DNA of 18,095 nucleotides. Origin: Cyanobacteria bacterium UBA4641 (GTDB lineage Bacteria > Cyanobacteriota > Vampirovibrionia > Gastranaerophilales > Gastranaerophilaceae). Positions within the stretch are counted from its first letter, which is position 1, and each line of letters starts with the position of its first letter. Where the stretch lies: contig DHMN01000036.1 of the NCBI GenBank assembly GCA_002405805.1, positions 4,358 to 22,452 on the forward strand. Direction: 5' to 3'. Shown here in pieces: positions 1 through 8,712 of this stretch. Made by a program: the position numbers and the translations under genes. Under the pieces are notes generated by a model. That model had not been told where the DNA came from and searched no databases. It was given only the letters and a program-made list of their open reading frames with translations.

Positions 1-2457
1 GGCATGGGTGTTTTAGAAGATAAAATCATCAAAAACCACTTTGCATCTGAATACATTTACAACAAACACAAAAACGCAAAAACTTGCGGAATCATTAAAG
101 AAGATAAAGCTAACGGTATCAAAATCGTTGCTGAACCTCTAGGTGTTATTGCAGGTATCGTTCCTACAACTAACCCAACATCAACTGCAATCTTCAAATC
201 ATTGATTGCTTTAAAAACAAGAAACGCAATTATCTTCTCACCACACCCTAGAGCTACAAAATCTACAATTGCTGCGGCAAAAGTTGTTTTGGATGCTGCA
301 GTTAAAGCAGGTGCTCCTGAAGATATTATCGGTTGGATTGATATTCCATCTATCGAATTGTCAAGCCAATTGATGAAACACCGTTCAATCTCTTGCATTT
401 TGGCAACAGGTGGTCCTGGTATGGTTACAGCTGCTTACTCTTCAGGTAATCCTGCATTAGGTGTTGGTCCTGGTAACGCTTGTGCCTTAATTGATGAAAC
501 TGCTGATATAAAAATGGCTGTTTCTTCAATCTTGATGTCAAAAACTTTCGATAACGGTATGATTTGTGCTTCTGAACAATCAGTTGTTGTAGTTGATGAT
601 ATTTATGAAGAAGTTAAAAAAGAATTTATTTATAGAGGCGCATACTTGTTAAGTGCTGATGATGAAAAGAAAATGATTGACCTTCCATTCATCGACCCTA
701 AACGTGGTACTGCTCACCCTCAAATCGTTGGTCAAAGCGCATACAACATCGCTAAACTTTCAGGTTTTGATATCCCTGAAACTTCAAAAATCTTGTTAGC
801 AGAAAGACCAACAGTAGATTGGGAAGACCCATTCTCAAGAGAAAAATTATCTCCAATCTTGACTATGTACAGAGCTAAAGACTTTGAAGAAGCTGCAAAC
901 ATTGCTCACGAATTAGTATCAAAAGGTGGCGCTGGTCACACTGCAGACCTTTATACAGATGCTCGTAGCCAAGAAAGAATTGACAAGTATGCTGAAATGA
1001 TGCCTGCTTGCCGTGTATTGATTAACTCTCCATCAGCTCTTGGTGGTATCGGTGACTTGTTCAACTTCAAACTTGAACCATCTCTTTCTTTAGGTTGTGG
1101 TTCTTGGGGTAAAAACGCTGTTTCAGGTAACATCGGTGTTGAAAACTTATTAAACTACAAAACAGTTGCAGAAAGGAGAGAAAACATGTTATGGTTCAAA
1201 GTTCCACCTAAAGTTTACTTCAAAAGAGGCGCTGTTGATTTAGCTCTTCGTGAACTTGAAGGTAAAAAACGTGCATTCATCGTAACAGATAGATTCTTGT
1301 TCAATTCAGGTGCTGTTGATTCAATCATCAAAGTTTTGGATGAAATCGGTATGGACCACGAAGTATTCTTCGATGTTAAACCTGACCCAACTTTGTCAAC
1401 AATTAAGCAAGCAATGGACATTATGAAACCATTTGAACCTGATGTTATCATTTCATTAGGTGGCGGTTCTCCAATGGATGCTGCTAAAATTATGTGGTTA
1501 TTATATGAACAGCCTGATACAAACTTTGAAGATATCGCTATGAGATTCTTAGATATCAGAAAAAGAATTTGTAAAATCCCTGAATTGGGTAAAAAAGCTA
1601 CAATGGTTGCTATCCCAACAACTTCAGGTACAGGTTCAGAAGTTACACCATTTGCAATTATTACAGATGATGAAACTCACGTAAAATACGCTATCGCTGA
1701 TTATGCTTTGACTCCAAATATGTCAATCATCGACCCTAACTTCGTTGATGGTATGCCAAAAGGTTTGACAGCTTCATCAGGTATTGATGCTTTAGTTCAC
1801 GCAACAGAAGCTTATGTATCTTGTATGGCTACAAACTTCACAAACTCAAATGCATTAGAAGCAGCTAAGTTAATCTTCAGATACTTAGAACGTTCATACA
1901 ATGAAGGTGCTAACGACCCAATCGCAAGAGAAAAAATGCACTATGCTGCAACAATTGCAGGTATGGCATTTGCTAACTCATTCTTAGGATTGTGCCACTC
2001 TATGGCTCACAAATTGGGTGCTATGTTCCACGTACCACACGGTGTTGCTAACGCTTTGTTATTCAGACAAGTTATTAAATACAACGCTGTAGATTGTCCT
2101 AAAAAACAAGCAATCTTCCCTCAATACAAATTCCCTAACGCAAAAGCTAAATATGGTCAAATCGCTGACGAATTAGGCTTGGGCGGTAAGAATGATGATG
2201 AAAAGGTTGAATTGTACATCAAGGCAATCGAAAAATTGATGAAAAATATCAATTTACCATTCTCTATCAAAGAATTTGGTGTAGATGAAAAAGAATTCTA
2301 CGAAAAATTGGATGAAATGGTTGAATTGGCATTTGACGACCAATGTACAGGTGCTAACCCTGCATACCCTCTAATGTCAGATATTAAACAAATTTATATC
2401 GATGCATTTGAAGGTGTTGTAAGAGATTACTACCCAGCAGCTAAAAAATCAAAATAG
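1..2457 (+). CDS. adhE: Bifunctional acetaldehyde-CoA/alcohol dehydrogenase AdhE (5' truncated by window edge)
   Basis: AdhE reduces acetyl-CoA to acetaldehyde and then ethanol with two NADH, regenerating NAD+ in cytosolic fermentation. The frame is already open at base 1, and its first residues align with about residue 59 of E. coli AdhE, so roughly 58 N-terminal residues lie outside the window; the ATG at base 4 is an internal Met. Counting that Met as 1, the aldehyde dehydrogenase half covers about 1-390, with the catalytic Cys at 188 in FDNGMICASEQ. The linker (RRENMLWFKV) leads into the iron-dependent alcohol dehydrogenase half, which shows the nucleotide-binding GGGSPMD near 487 and the iron-ligand His motifs HATEAY near 599 and HSMAHKLG...HVPHG near 665-680. 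The 3' end (AAKKSK) and length match the family. It is followed directly by an intrinsic terminator, so it is probably the last or only gene of its transcript. Identification is very secure. Confidence 0.97.
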   Translation, partial: GMGVLEDKIIKNHFASEYIYNKHKNAKTCGIIKEDKANGIKIVAEPLGVIAGIVPTTNPTSTAIFKSLIALKTRNAIIFSPHPRATKSTIAAAKVVLDAAVKAGAPEDIIGWIDIPSIELSSQLMKHRSISCILATGGPGMVTAAYSSGNPALGVGPGNACALIDETADIKMAVSSILMSKTFDNGMICASEQSVVVVDDIYEEVKKEFIYRGAYLLSADDEKKMIDLPFIDPKRGTAHPQIVGQSAYNIAKLSGFDIPETSKILLAERPTVDWEDPFSREKLSPILTMYRAKDFEEAANIAHELVSKGGAGHTADLYTDARSQERIDKYAEMMPACRVLINSPSALGGIGDLFNFKLEPSLSLGCGSWGKNAVSGNIGVENLLNYKTVAERRENMLWFKVPPKVYFKRGAVDLALRELEGKKRAFIVTDRFLFNSGAVDSIIKVLDEIGMDHEVFFDVKPDPTLSTIKQAMDIMKPFEPDVIISLGGGSPMDAAKIMWLLYEQPDTNFEDIAMRFLDIRKRICKIPELGKKATMVAIPTTSGTGSEVTPFAIITDDETHVKYAIADYALTPNMSIIDPNFVDGMPKGLTASSGIDALVHATEAYVSCMATNFTNSNALEAAKLIFRYLERSYNEGANDPIAREKMHYAATIAGMAFANSFLGLCHSMAHKLGAMFHVPHGVANALLFRQVIKYNAVDCPKKQAIFPQYKFPNAKAKYGQIADELGLGGKNDDEKVELYIKAIEKLMKNINLPFSIKEFGVDEKEFYEKLDEMVELAFDDQCTGANPAYPLMSDIKQIYIDAFEGVVRDYYPAAKKSK

Positions 2458-2475
2458 TTTATTTTGAATATAAAT

Positions 2476-2512
2476 AAAAAGGTCGGAGTTGATTCTCAAC
2501 TCCGACCTTTTT
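2476..2512 (+). terminator. Intrinsic terminator of adhE
   Basis: A perfect 12-bp stem (2481-2492 with 2496-2507) has a 3-nt loop and is flanked by an A-run on the left and a T-run on the right. It begins about 20 bases after the adhE stop. The A/T flanks extend the stem and would allow some bidirectional termination. Confidence 0.93.
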
Positions 2513-2520
2513 TATTGAAA

Positions 2521-2723
2521 CGAGTAACAGAAATACATGTCATTACGAGAAACATTGACTTGCAAATGCTTTATTGGTATTCACGGAGTGACGTGGTAAT
2601 CCACAACACATCGGTCATATCCCCCCACCTCGAAATCAAAGATTTCGGTCCGCCCGCTAGGGGCGGACATCCTGACCGCTGTGTTCAGTTAAATTGTAGG
2701 TCGGCATTACCATGCCGACAGGC
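2521..2723. repeat. Hairpin-rich intergenic block, probable dispersed repeat
   Basis: No convincing gene lies between adhE and the converging autotransporter gene. The interval contains nested inverted repeats: an outer 13-bp pair with one mismatch (2605-2617 with 2673-2685) enclosing two perfect hairpins, 2631-2637/2641-2647 and 2648-2655/2661-2668. A further perfect 8-bp hairpin lies at 2700-2707/2712-2719. The left part (about 2540-2604) has the form CATTACGAG ... GTGGTAATCCAC, which resembles the CATTGCGAG...GCAATC class of dispersed intergenic palindromes known from many bacteria. The block is clearly more GC-rich than its surroundings. Whether it is a mobile repeat, a structured RNA or a terminator cluster cannot be decided from a single copy. 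Confidence 0.5.
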
Positions 2724-2760
2724 AATAGAGCGCGCGGATTCTCCGCGCGCTCTATTCTTT
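2724..2760 (+). terminator. Strong GC-rich hairpin, possible terminator between convergent genes
   Basis: A perfect 15-bp stem (2724-2738 with 2742-2756) has a 3-nt loop and a GC-rich core. It is followed on the plus strand by CTTTT. On the minus strand, where the autotransporter transcript would enter it, no U-run follows, so it may act as a barrier or 3'-end stabiliser for that transcript rather than a classical terminator. Confidence 0.55.
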
Positions 2761-2783
2761 TAACAAACTTTCAACCATCAAGC

Positions 2784-5700
2784 CTACTTCATAGACAAAG
2801 ATTTTAGAACAGTCTTTTCTTCCTTCATTTGATACGAAGTGTTTTGCTTAACAGTCTTTGATTTAGCTTTCGCTTTTGCATTTGATTTGGCTTTTGATTT
2901 TGAACCAAACGGATTTTTCCAATCAAAGTTGTAATTTAATCCCAATTGGAAACCAACACCTGTTCTTCCGCCGTTTCTAAACACGATTTGGAAGAATGAA
3001 TTTAGTCTGTCTTTCCAAGTTTTTGTAACACCTAATCCGTATTGGATATATCCGTGTTTCATTTCTACACTTGCCAAATCAACATTTCCTGCTCTACCGC
3101 CAACTTGGTCGTTGATGTTATACATATAAGAAAATGTTGCATATACGCTCCAAGTTTCTCTTGCATAAATGAAGTTCAACCCAGGAGCAACATTGATACC
3201 ATTCATCAATCCTGAATTCATACTCATAACACCAAAATCAGTACCCCAATGTTGTTTTCCGAAGATGTTATAAGACATAAACGCAGTTGGTTGGATTGTG
3301 AAATATTTTGTCGGATGGAAGTTATATGCCAACTTAGCAGCCGTACCTGCGAACCAGTTGCCAGTTCTATCAGTGTAGCCTGCAACAGACATTTCGTTGT
3401 TATAACCACCACCATAAGCAACCAAAGAACCGATGAAATCATTTTTCATAAATGTTCCCATCAAACCGCCTTGACCGCCGTTTTGATACATACCAACACC
3501 GTTAAATGTTTGGTGTGCACCGTTATAACCGATATAAGCAGTCGGCATAAATCTCCAACCGTGTTTCAATTTCATCACAGGGAAATCCGCACCAACCAAT
3601 GAACCGTAAGCATTGTTGCCAACTTTCAAACCTTGAGTAAGTGACAAGTTTTCAAATGTCACATAAGATTTGTACCACAATCCGCCATCTTCTTTTTTGT
3701 ATTGATAAGGTGCAAATTGAGGAAGAGTAGATGCGTAAGTATTAGCATTTCTACCTTGAGCCAACAATCTTTCACTATCCAATGTTACATGGTTAAGTAA
3801 CATATCATCAATTACCAATTGGTTATTGTATGTCGCAAGTGTTGCAACCTGACCTCTAAAGACTTGAGGATTGTATCTTGTCAAGTTAGATGTAAACCAT
3901 CCGCCACCTGCTGATTGGATATTGTAATAACCGATTGGTGTAAAGATTTCTTTATCTGTTGCGGTGAATTTAACATTATCACCAATTGAATTTGCCTTGA
4001 ATACTTGGAACTTCAACTGTCTGTCAATTGGAGGAAGACCAACAAAACTAAAATCTGCGATATTAATTGTACCGTTGCTGTCAGAAAGAATTTTATCTGT
4101 GGTAAATAAATCACCTTCTCCCAAATTACCAAATCTTGGTGCTACATCAATACCGAAATGGTTAGTTCCGTTGACATTCATATTAGAAGAAATTTCATGT
4201 TCTTCTAATACCCCGTTCAAGGTGTCAATCTCAGAATTTTTCATATATAAATTATCAGCACCAATTGAAATTGAATCTACCCCAAATCTCATGCCTGAAT
4301 CTATCAAATTCAAATCTCCACCGGAGATATAACTATTTTCATCATTAAGTTCAACATAAGAATTGTTAAATGTAGAAGTACCGCTTGATTGTTTCCATTT
4401 AGCACCATTTTTGCCATCATAATAAATATTTGAACCAATTAAATGACCGCCGACAACTTCAACAGAACCGCCCCAATAGTCGTTTTCGTTCAAATTAAAT
4501 TCTGAACCGTTTTGAAGTATAACTTTAGAATCGTTTGCCAAAACAACATCAACATCTTTTGCGACAGTATAATCTTCATACATATTAAATATTGAATTTG
4601 AAATAGTCAAGTCACCTGTATTTGCCTCAAAACCTTGACCTTGAGTTGTTGTATTGTCATAATCAATCAAGTCTAGTTTTCCACCATCAAGGGTAACTTT
4701 ACCTCTCCACACATCACTCTTATTAAACTCATCAACTGTGTTAAGTTGAACCCAACCTCCATTTGTAATATTTAATTCTGAGTCATATTGAATATAAGTT
4801 GTAACATCAGAGGAGATATAACTATCTTGTCCGACATTCAATTTTCCACCATCGACAATTAAATCACCGGCATTTGCCCACAATTTACCATTTGAATCAA
4901 AACCTCCAGCAGTTAATCTACCGTCATTATTTAATATTACAGAACCTTTCCAAGTATCAGAATTAAAACCGATTCCATTCAATGTAACATCTCCACCATC
5001 TGATATAAATAATTGTGCAGAGTCCTGAATGTTCATTGCCACTTCACTTTGAATAACTCCTGGATTAAATTCATCACGACTATAAATATCTAATTTACCT
5101 GATTCAATATCAATATTTCCACCAAGAGCCTGAAGCAAACCATTATATTCTAAACCCTTTAGTGTTAATTTTGTGTCCTCTGAACTATTCATATTAATAG
5201 TACCCAACCAAGAATCAACTCCCTCTGCCTTACCATTCAATATAACTTTAGCTTTATCTTCTAACCTCAATTTGGAGTTACTATTAATGGCAACTGTAGC
5301 ACCTTCTTCAATTTTTGATTTATTTTTTAATACCAAAGAAGATTCAGCATCTGTATCTTCTCCAATCAAGAGTTCAGCATCATCCTTGATTGTAATTACA
5401 CTATCATTATTCGTATCTTCATCAGTATACCAATACAACTTACCTGCACTGATTTTAGAGTCACCACCGAAGAAATCGCCTCTAACAGTTGTAGTACCTG
5501 TAGTTTGAGTAAATTCGCCTTCAAAATTATACGCACTGCCAGTTTGAGTAATAGTCAAATTACCTGAATTTGTTATCGCACTATTGTTATTTTCACTACT
5601 GATTGTATTTGAAATTCTGTTATTTTCTTCAAACCCAAGAGTTGAATCATTTGCCATATAGATATCATTTTTCGCAGAATCAGTACCTGCTTTAAATTCA

Positions 5701-6596
5701 CTGTTTGCAATAGTCATATCACCGGCATTGTAGATTGCACCACCATTTCCAGCTGCACCGTTACCTTCAAAAACAGTACCTGAGATAATCAAATTATCTT
5801 CACCGTCAGCTTTTGCGCCGTTATAAATAGCTCCGCCATCTCCTGTTGAATAGTTATTTTTAATTGTAGAATTAGTAATTTCAACGGTTGAATTTGCGCT
5901 GTTGTTTTCAACAACAGAACCGTTGCCGGTTTTCTTGGCGTTTTCAATAGTTACTCTGTTGATTTCAAGTTCTGTAGTCTTATCGCTTGCTATATTGAAG
6001 AAACTCTTACTTCCGCCACCTGATAATGTGTTAGATAAATTATCAGCACCTGATACGTGAAATTCACCACTTTTAGTAGAGCCAAGAGATGCTGCAATTT
6101 CATAAACTCGATTATCATTTTCTGAGAATTGGAAAAATCTCTTGCCATCTAGGACATTCATATCATTTAGCGTTTCCTTATCTGTATAATTCAAGATTTC
6201 CATCTTGATTGATTGGTCACCGTCAAGTGAAACTTTGTATATCCAAGATGATGTCGCGCCGTTGATAGTATTCATATTATCATCAATTGTTGATATTGAA
6301 GTATCAAATTTTGCATTACCGCCTAATACGTTGTTTTCGGTTTTATATTCACCGCGTTGACCGTTTTCTTTATCACCTGAGATATACAAATTACCGACTT
6401 TGAAAATAGCATCTGTATTATTAACAGTCACAGTGTCAGTCGTCAATGTGTTGCCATCGTCTTTTCTATTCAATCTCACATTGAAGTCTAAAGTTGTATT
6501 TTCAGTAAGGAGATTATCAAATTCATAGTTAGTGAATTTCTCAGGATTTTTTTCAATCAAATTCATAGTTAGTGAATTTCTCAGGATTTTTTTCAA
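2784..6596 (-). CDS. Autotransporter, C-terminal part (passenger end plus beta-barrel) of a frameshifted gene
   Basis: This is the 3' part of a large type V autotransporter. The open frame can only begin at a TTG inside the 40-bp duplication (6596), with no Shine-Dalgarno and no signal peptide, so it is unlikely to be made as an independent secreted protein. Residues 1-960 are an Asn/Ser/Gly-rich beta-helix-type passenger. Two GGAIYN Pmp-like repeats lie near 255-290, and four repeats of about 80 residues each contain a WxGx[V/I] motif (near 464, 549, 629 and 707). A barrel of about 260 residues begins near GGLWYKSYVTFE (about 967) and ends with GFQLGLNYNF (about 1225). The final 44 residues are an unusual Lys/Ala/Ser-rich tail beyond the barrel. 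The barrel is clearly related to that of the divergent autotransporter starting at 9078 (shared YGSLVG, GYIGYNG-like and RNGGR motifs). The likely role is adhesion or another surface interaction; the ligand is unknown. Confidence 0.85.
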   Translation of the reverse strand: MKKILRNSLTMNLIEKNPEKFTNYEFDNLLTENTTLDFNVRLNRKDDGNTLTTDTVTVNNTDAIFKVGNLYISGDKENGQRGEYKTENNVLGGNAKFDTSISTIDDNMNTINGATSSWIYKVSLDGDQSIKMEILNYTDKETLNDMNVLDGKRFFQFSENDNRVYEIAASLGSTKSGEFHVSGADNLSNTLSGGGSKSFFNIASDKTTELEINRVTIENAKKTGNGSVVENNSANSTVEITNSTIKNNYSTGDGGAIYNGAKADGEDNLIISGTVFEGNGAAGNGGAIYNAGDMTIANSEFKAGTDSAKNDIYMANDSTLGFEENNRISNTISSENNNSAITNSGNLTITQTGSAYNFEGEFTQTTGTTTVRGDFFGGDSKISAGKLYWYTDEDTNNDSVITIKDDAELLIGEDTDAESSLVLKNKSKIEEGATVAINSNSKLRLEDKAKVILNGKAEGVDSWLGTINMNSSEDTKLTLKGLEYNGLLQALGGNIDIESGKLDIYSRDEFNPGVIQSEVAMNIQDSAQLFISDGGDVTLNGIGFNSDTWKGSVILNNDGRLTAGGFDSNGKLWANAGDLIVDGGKLNVGQDSYISSDVTTYIQYDSELNITNGGWVQLNTVDEFNKSDVWRGKVTLDGGKLDLIDYDNTTTQGQGFEANTGDLTISNSIFNMYEDYTVAKDVDVVLANDSKVILQNGSEFNLNENDYWGGSVEVVGGHLIGSNIYYDGKNGAKWKQSSGTSTFNNSYVELNDENSYISGGDLNLIDSGMRFGVDSISIGADNLYMKNSEIDTLNGVLEEHEISSNMNVNGTNHFGIDVAPRFGNLGEGDLFTTDKILSDSNGTINIADFSFVGLPPIDRQLKFQVFKANSIGDNVKFTATDKEIFTPIGYYNIQSAGGGWFTSNLTRYNPQVFRGQVATLATYNNQLVIDDMLLNHVTLDSERLLAQGRNANTYASTLPQFAPYQYKKEDGGLWYKSYVTFENLSLTQGLKVGNNAYGSLVGADFPVMKLKHGWRFMPTAYIGYNGAHQTFNGVGMYQNGGQGGLMGTFMKNDFIGSLVAYGGGYNNEMSVAGYTDRTGNWFAGTAAKLAYNFHPTKYFTIQPTAFMSYNIFGKQHWGTDFGVMSMNSGLMNGINVAPGLNFIYARETWSVYATFSYMYNINDQVGGRAGNVDLASVEMKHGYIQYGLGVTKTWKDRLNSFFQIVFRNGGRTGVGFQLGLNYNFDWKNPFGSKSKAKSNAKAKAKSKTVKQNTSYQMKEEKTVLKSLSMK

Positions 6597-6610
6597 TCAA
6601 ATTCATAGTT
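6521..6610. repeat. Perfect 40-bp tandem duplication that breaks the autotransporter frame
   Basis: Bases 6521-6560 and 6561-6600 are identical, and the first 10 bases of the unit recur at 6601-6610. A 15-bp direct repeat therefore occurs three times at exact 40-bp spacing: 6516-6530, 6556-6570 and 6596-6610. Because 40 is not divisible by 3, the second copy is read out of frame and creates the TGA (6553-6555 on the plus strand) that ends the upstream half. Both flanking frames encode the same peptide across the repeat (MNLIEKNPEKFTNYEFD). The ancestral gene presumably had two 15-bp repeats 40 bp apart, a typical substrate for replication slippage. Confidence 0.95.
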
Positions 6611-8712
6611 GAATTTTTCAAATCATAAATCGTATTACCTTTGAAATCAGTGTCTGCCAAAGTGATATTTGAATTAGAAATTGAAATAGTATTTGATTTA
6701 CCGTTATCAATTTTGCTCAAATTCAGATTTGACTTAACTCCGTTTGAGGTTGTGAAACTTGCCTTAGCACCTGTTGCATCATTTGCAAATTTGAAAGTAT
6801 CACTGTTGATATCACCTGCGACAGTAGAATCGATGATGTGATTTAATTGAGCCCCACTACCCATAGTAATATTTTTATAATTAACAGCACCGCTTGAAAT
6901 ATTCAATTCGCCTGAATTGATAAACTTTTGACCGCCAAACATATTATCTGACTTATCGACATTAACTATTCCGTTAGAGTCTAAAGTTCCTGTAAAACCT
7001 GATGCATCAGCGGTTAAATTAATTGTTGAATTTGCCGAATTACTTAACTGACCACCATTACCTGTCACAACACCTGACAAATTCAAAGTTCCGCTATTTG
7101 TGATAGTACCACCATCCAGTGCAGTTTCTTTTAAAGTCATAGTGCCTGAATTTGTTGTATTTGCCGTATTTGTGAATTTGCCATCAACATTTAATGTACC
7201 TGAATTATCAAAACTTCCGCCTTGATTTACAGAACCTGTCAAAGAAGTTATCCCAGTTGTATTTACAGTTGTGATATTTGTTGAATCTATTGTCAAATCT
7301 TTTGACGTTGTTACGTTGTCCAAATTCAAAATCAAACCTGAATTTGTACCATTTAAAATTGCATCCAGCAAACTATCAGATTTAGCTAAATCAGTACCTG
7401 TCAAATTAACCGTTGAATCTGTTGAGGCGAAGTTAGCTGTAATACCTGAATTTGAATTAAATGTCAAATTAGAAGTTTCAGCGCTCAAATTACCAGCCCC
7501 AGACAAATTGCCAACCGCCATAGTTTTGCCGATAAGGCTCAAGTTAGCGTTGTTATTAACGACAATTGATGTTGCATTTTCAACAGAACTGTTACCTTTG
7601 ATTGTCAAATTAGCAGAATCGGTGCCGTTACCAACAACCAAATTAGCACCATCATTGACAGCCAAAGTTGCATCTTGCAAGTCATTTGAGGTGTACCAAT
7701 TCAAAGTACCGCTATTTATTTGTGATGTACCACCAAAGAATTTTGCACCTGTCCCGACTGTAACATTTCCGGTTTTGTCTGCTGCTGATGAGTCAACCTG
7801 AGAAACAAAACTTCCGTTAAATCTTGAGTTATCCCCATTTAGAACCAAATTACCCAAAGATTCAATTTCGCCTGAACCTGCGATACCATCATCAAAAGTT
7901 ATTGTACCTGCACCTTTAATAGAGATATGTCCTAATGAATAGATATCATTACCACCGCTTGAATCACTGTTGCCTGTAAATTTAATAATATCATCATCCG
8001 ATGCTGCATAAAAGTTCAAAACACCGTTTGCTGAGTTATAAATCGCACCACCTAGATTTTCAGCAGTGTTAGATTCAAATACTGAATTTACACCGATATC
8101 AACCTTTCCGTCATTGTTTTGAATAACACCACCATTACCTGTATTATTAGTAAGTTTTGCGTTGTTGTTTTCAAATTTTGTGCCACTGATTACGACATCA
8201 CCGCCATTATTGATAACAGCACTGTTAAAACCTTTATAAGAACTTACATCAATGATATCCAATTCTTGTTGGTCACCAACATTGATACCTTGCAAACCGT
8301 TCCCATTACTATCTAGCCCATTGATATACTTACCGTTTTTCGCACCGTAGATAGAGAATTTACTGCCTGCCATAACATTATTGCCGTCAATCCAAGCTGT
8401 AACGTCTTCATCATTAACGACATTATAAGTTCTAATAGCTTTCATTGGGTCGGAGTTAATTACTTCGGAAGCAAAACTGTCTGATGCACCAACTCTTGTA
8501 AGAGTAATACGATTGCCGTTGATAGCATTTTTGAGTACACTATCATCCCAAGAGATACTCTTTTTCAGATTTATTGAAGTTGTTGTACTGTCTTTTATCG
8601 CAGTAGCCAACTCACTAAAACTTGTTACATCTACATCTTGTGCAAAAGTGCTTTGCGCACCCAAAAACATCGCAACAGCAATCGCTGCAAATCTTAAATT
8701 CCTACTATTCAA
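6553..8712 (-). CDS. Autotransporter, N-terminal part (signal peptide and passenger start) of the same frameshifted gene
   Basis: This is the 5' part of the broken autotransporter. The start is a TTG at 8712, chosen because AGAGGA lies 8 bases upstream and because it gives a clean Sec signal peptide: basic n-region, hydrophobic AAIAVAMFLGA, and probable cleavage after residue 24 (STFA/Q). An overlapping ATG six bases earlier is out of frame and stops at once. The rest is an Asn/Ser/Thr-rich repetitive beta-helix passenger with one GGAIYN Pmp-like repeat (about 221) and a module ending NWYTSNDLQ... (about 221-392) that recurs in the downstream half. There is no beta-barrel: the frame ends at residue 719 inside the 40-bp duplication. 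Without that duplication translation would continue into the downstream half to give about 1962 residues. As it stands the product would reach the periplasm but lack a translocator. Confidence 0.85.
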   Translation of the reverse strand: MNSRNLRFAAIAVAMFLGAQSTFAQDVDVTSFSELATAIKDSTTTSINLKKSISWDDSVLKNAINGNRITLTRVGASDSFASEVINSDPMKAIRTYNVVNDEDVTAWIDGNNVMAGSKFSIYGAKNGKYINGLDSNGNGLQGINVGDQQELDIIDVSSYKGFNSAVINNGGDVVISGTKFENNNAKLTNNTGNGGVIQNNDGKVDIGVNSVFESNTAENLGGAIYNSANGVLNFYAASDDDIIKFTGNSDSSGGNDIYSLGHISIKGAGTITFDDGIAGSGEIESLGNLVLNGDNSRFNGSFVSQVDSSAADKTGNVTVGTGAKFFGGTSQINSGTLNWYTSNDLQDATLAVNDGANLVVGNGTDSANLTIKGNSSVENATSIVVNNNANLSLIGKTMAVGNLSGAGNLSAETSNLTFNSNSGITANFASTDSTVNLTGTDLAKSDSLLDAILNGTNSGLILNLDNVTTSKDLTIDSTNITTVNTTGITSLTGSVNQGGSFDNSGTLNVDGKFTNTANTTNSGTMTLKETALDGGTITNSGTLNLSGVVTGNGGQLSNSANSTINLTADASGFTGTLDSNGIVNVDKSDNMFGGQKFINSGELNISSGAVNYKNITMGSGAQLNHIIDSTVAGDINSDTFKFANDATGAKASFTTSNGVKSNLNLSKIDNGKSNTISISNSNITLADTDFKGNTIYDLKNSTMNLIEKNPEKFTNYEFD

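Noticed and set aside
2464..2763. 99-codon open frame downstream of adhE
   Set aside because: It runs through the terminator and every hairpin of the intergenic block, has no ribosome site and no protein-like composition.
3249..3602. 117-codon open frame antisense to the barrel region
   Set aside because: Shadow of a well-supported beta-barrel coding region; no start signal.
7271..7801. 176-codon open frame antisense to the autotransporter
   Set aside because: It mirrors the repetitive Asn/Ser-rich passenger on the opposite strand; no ribosome site, and its Val/Lys/Leu-rich composition is the expected shadow.
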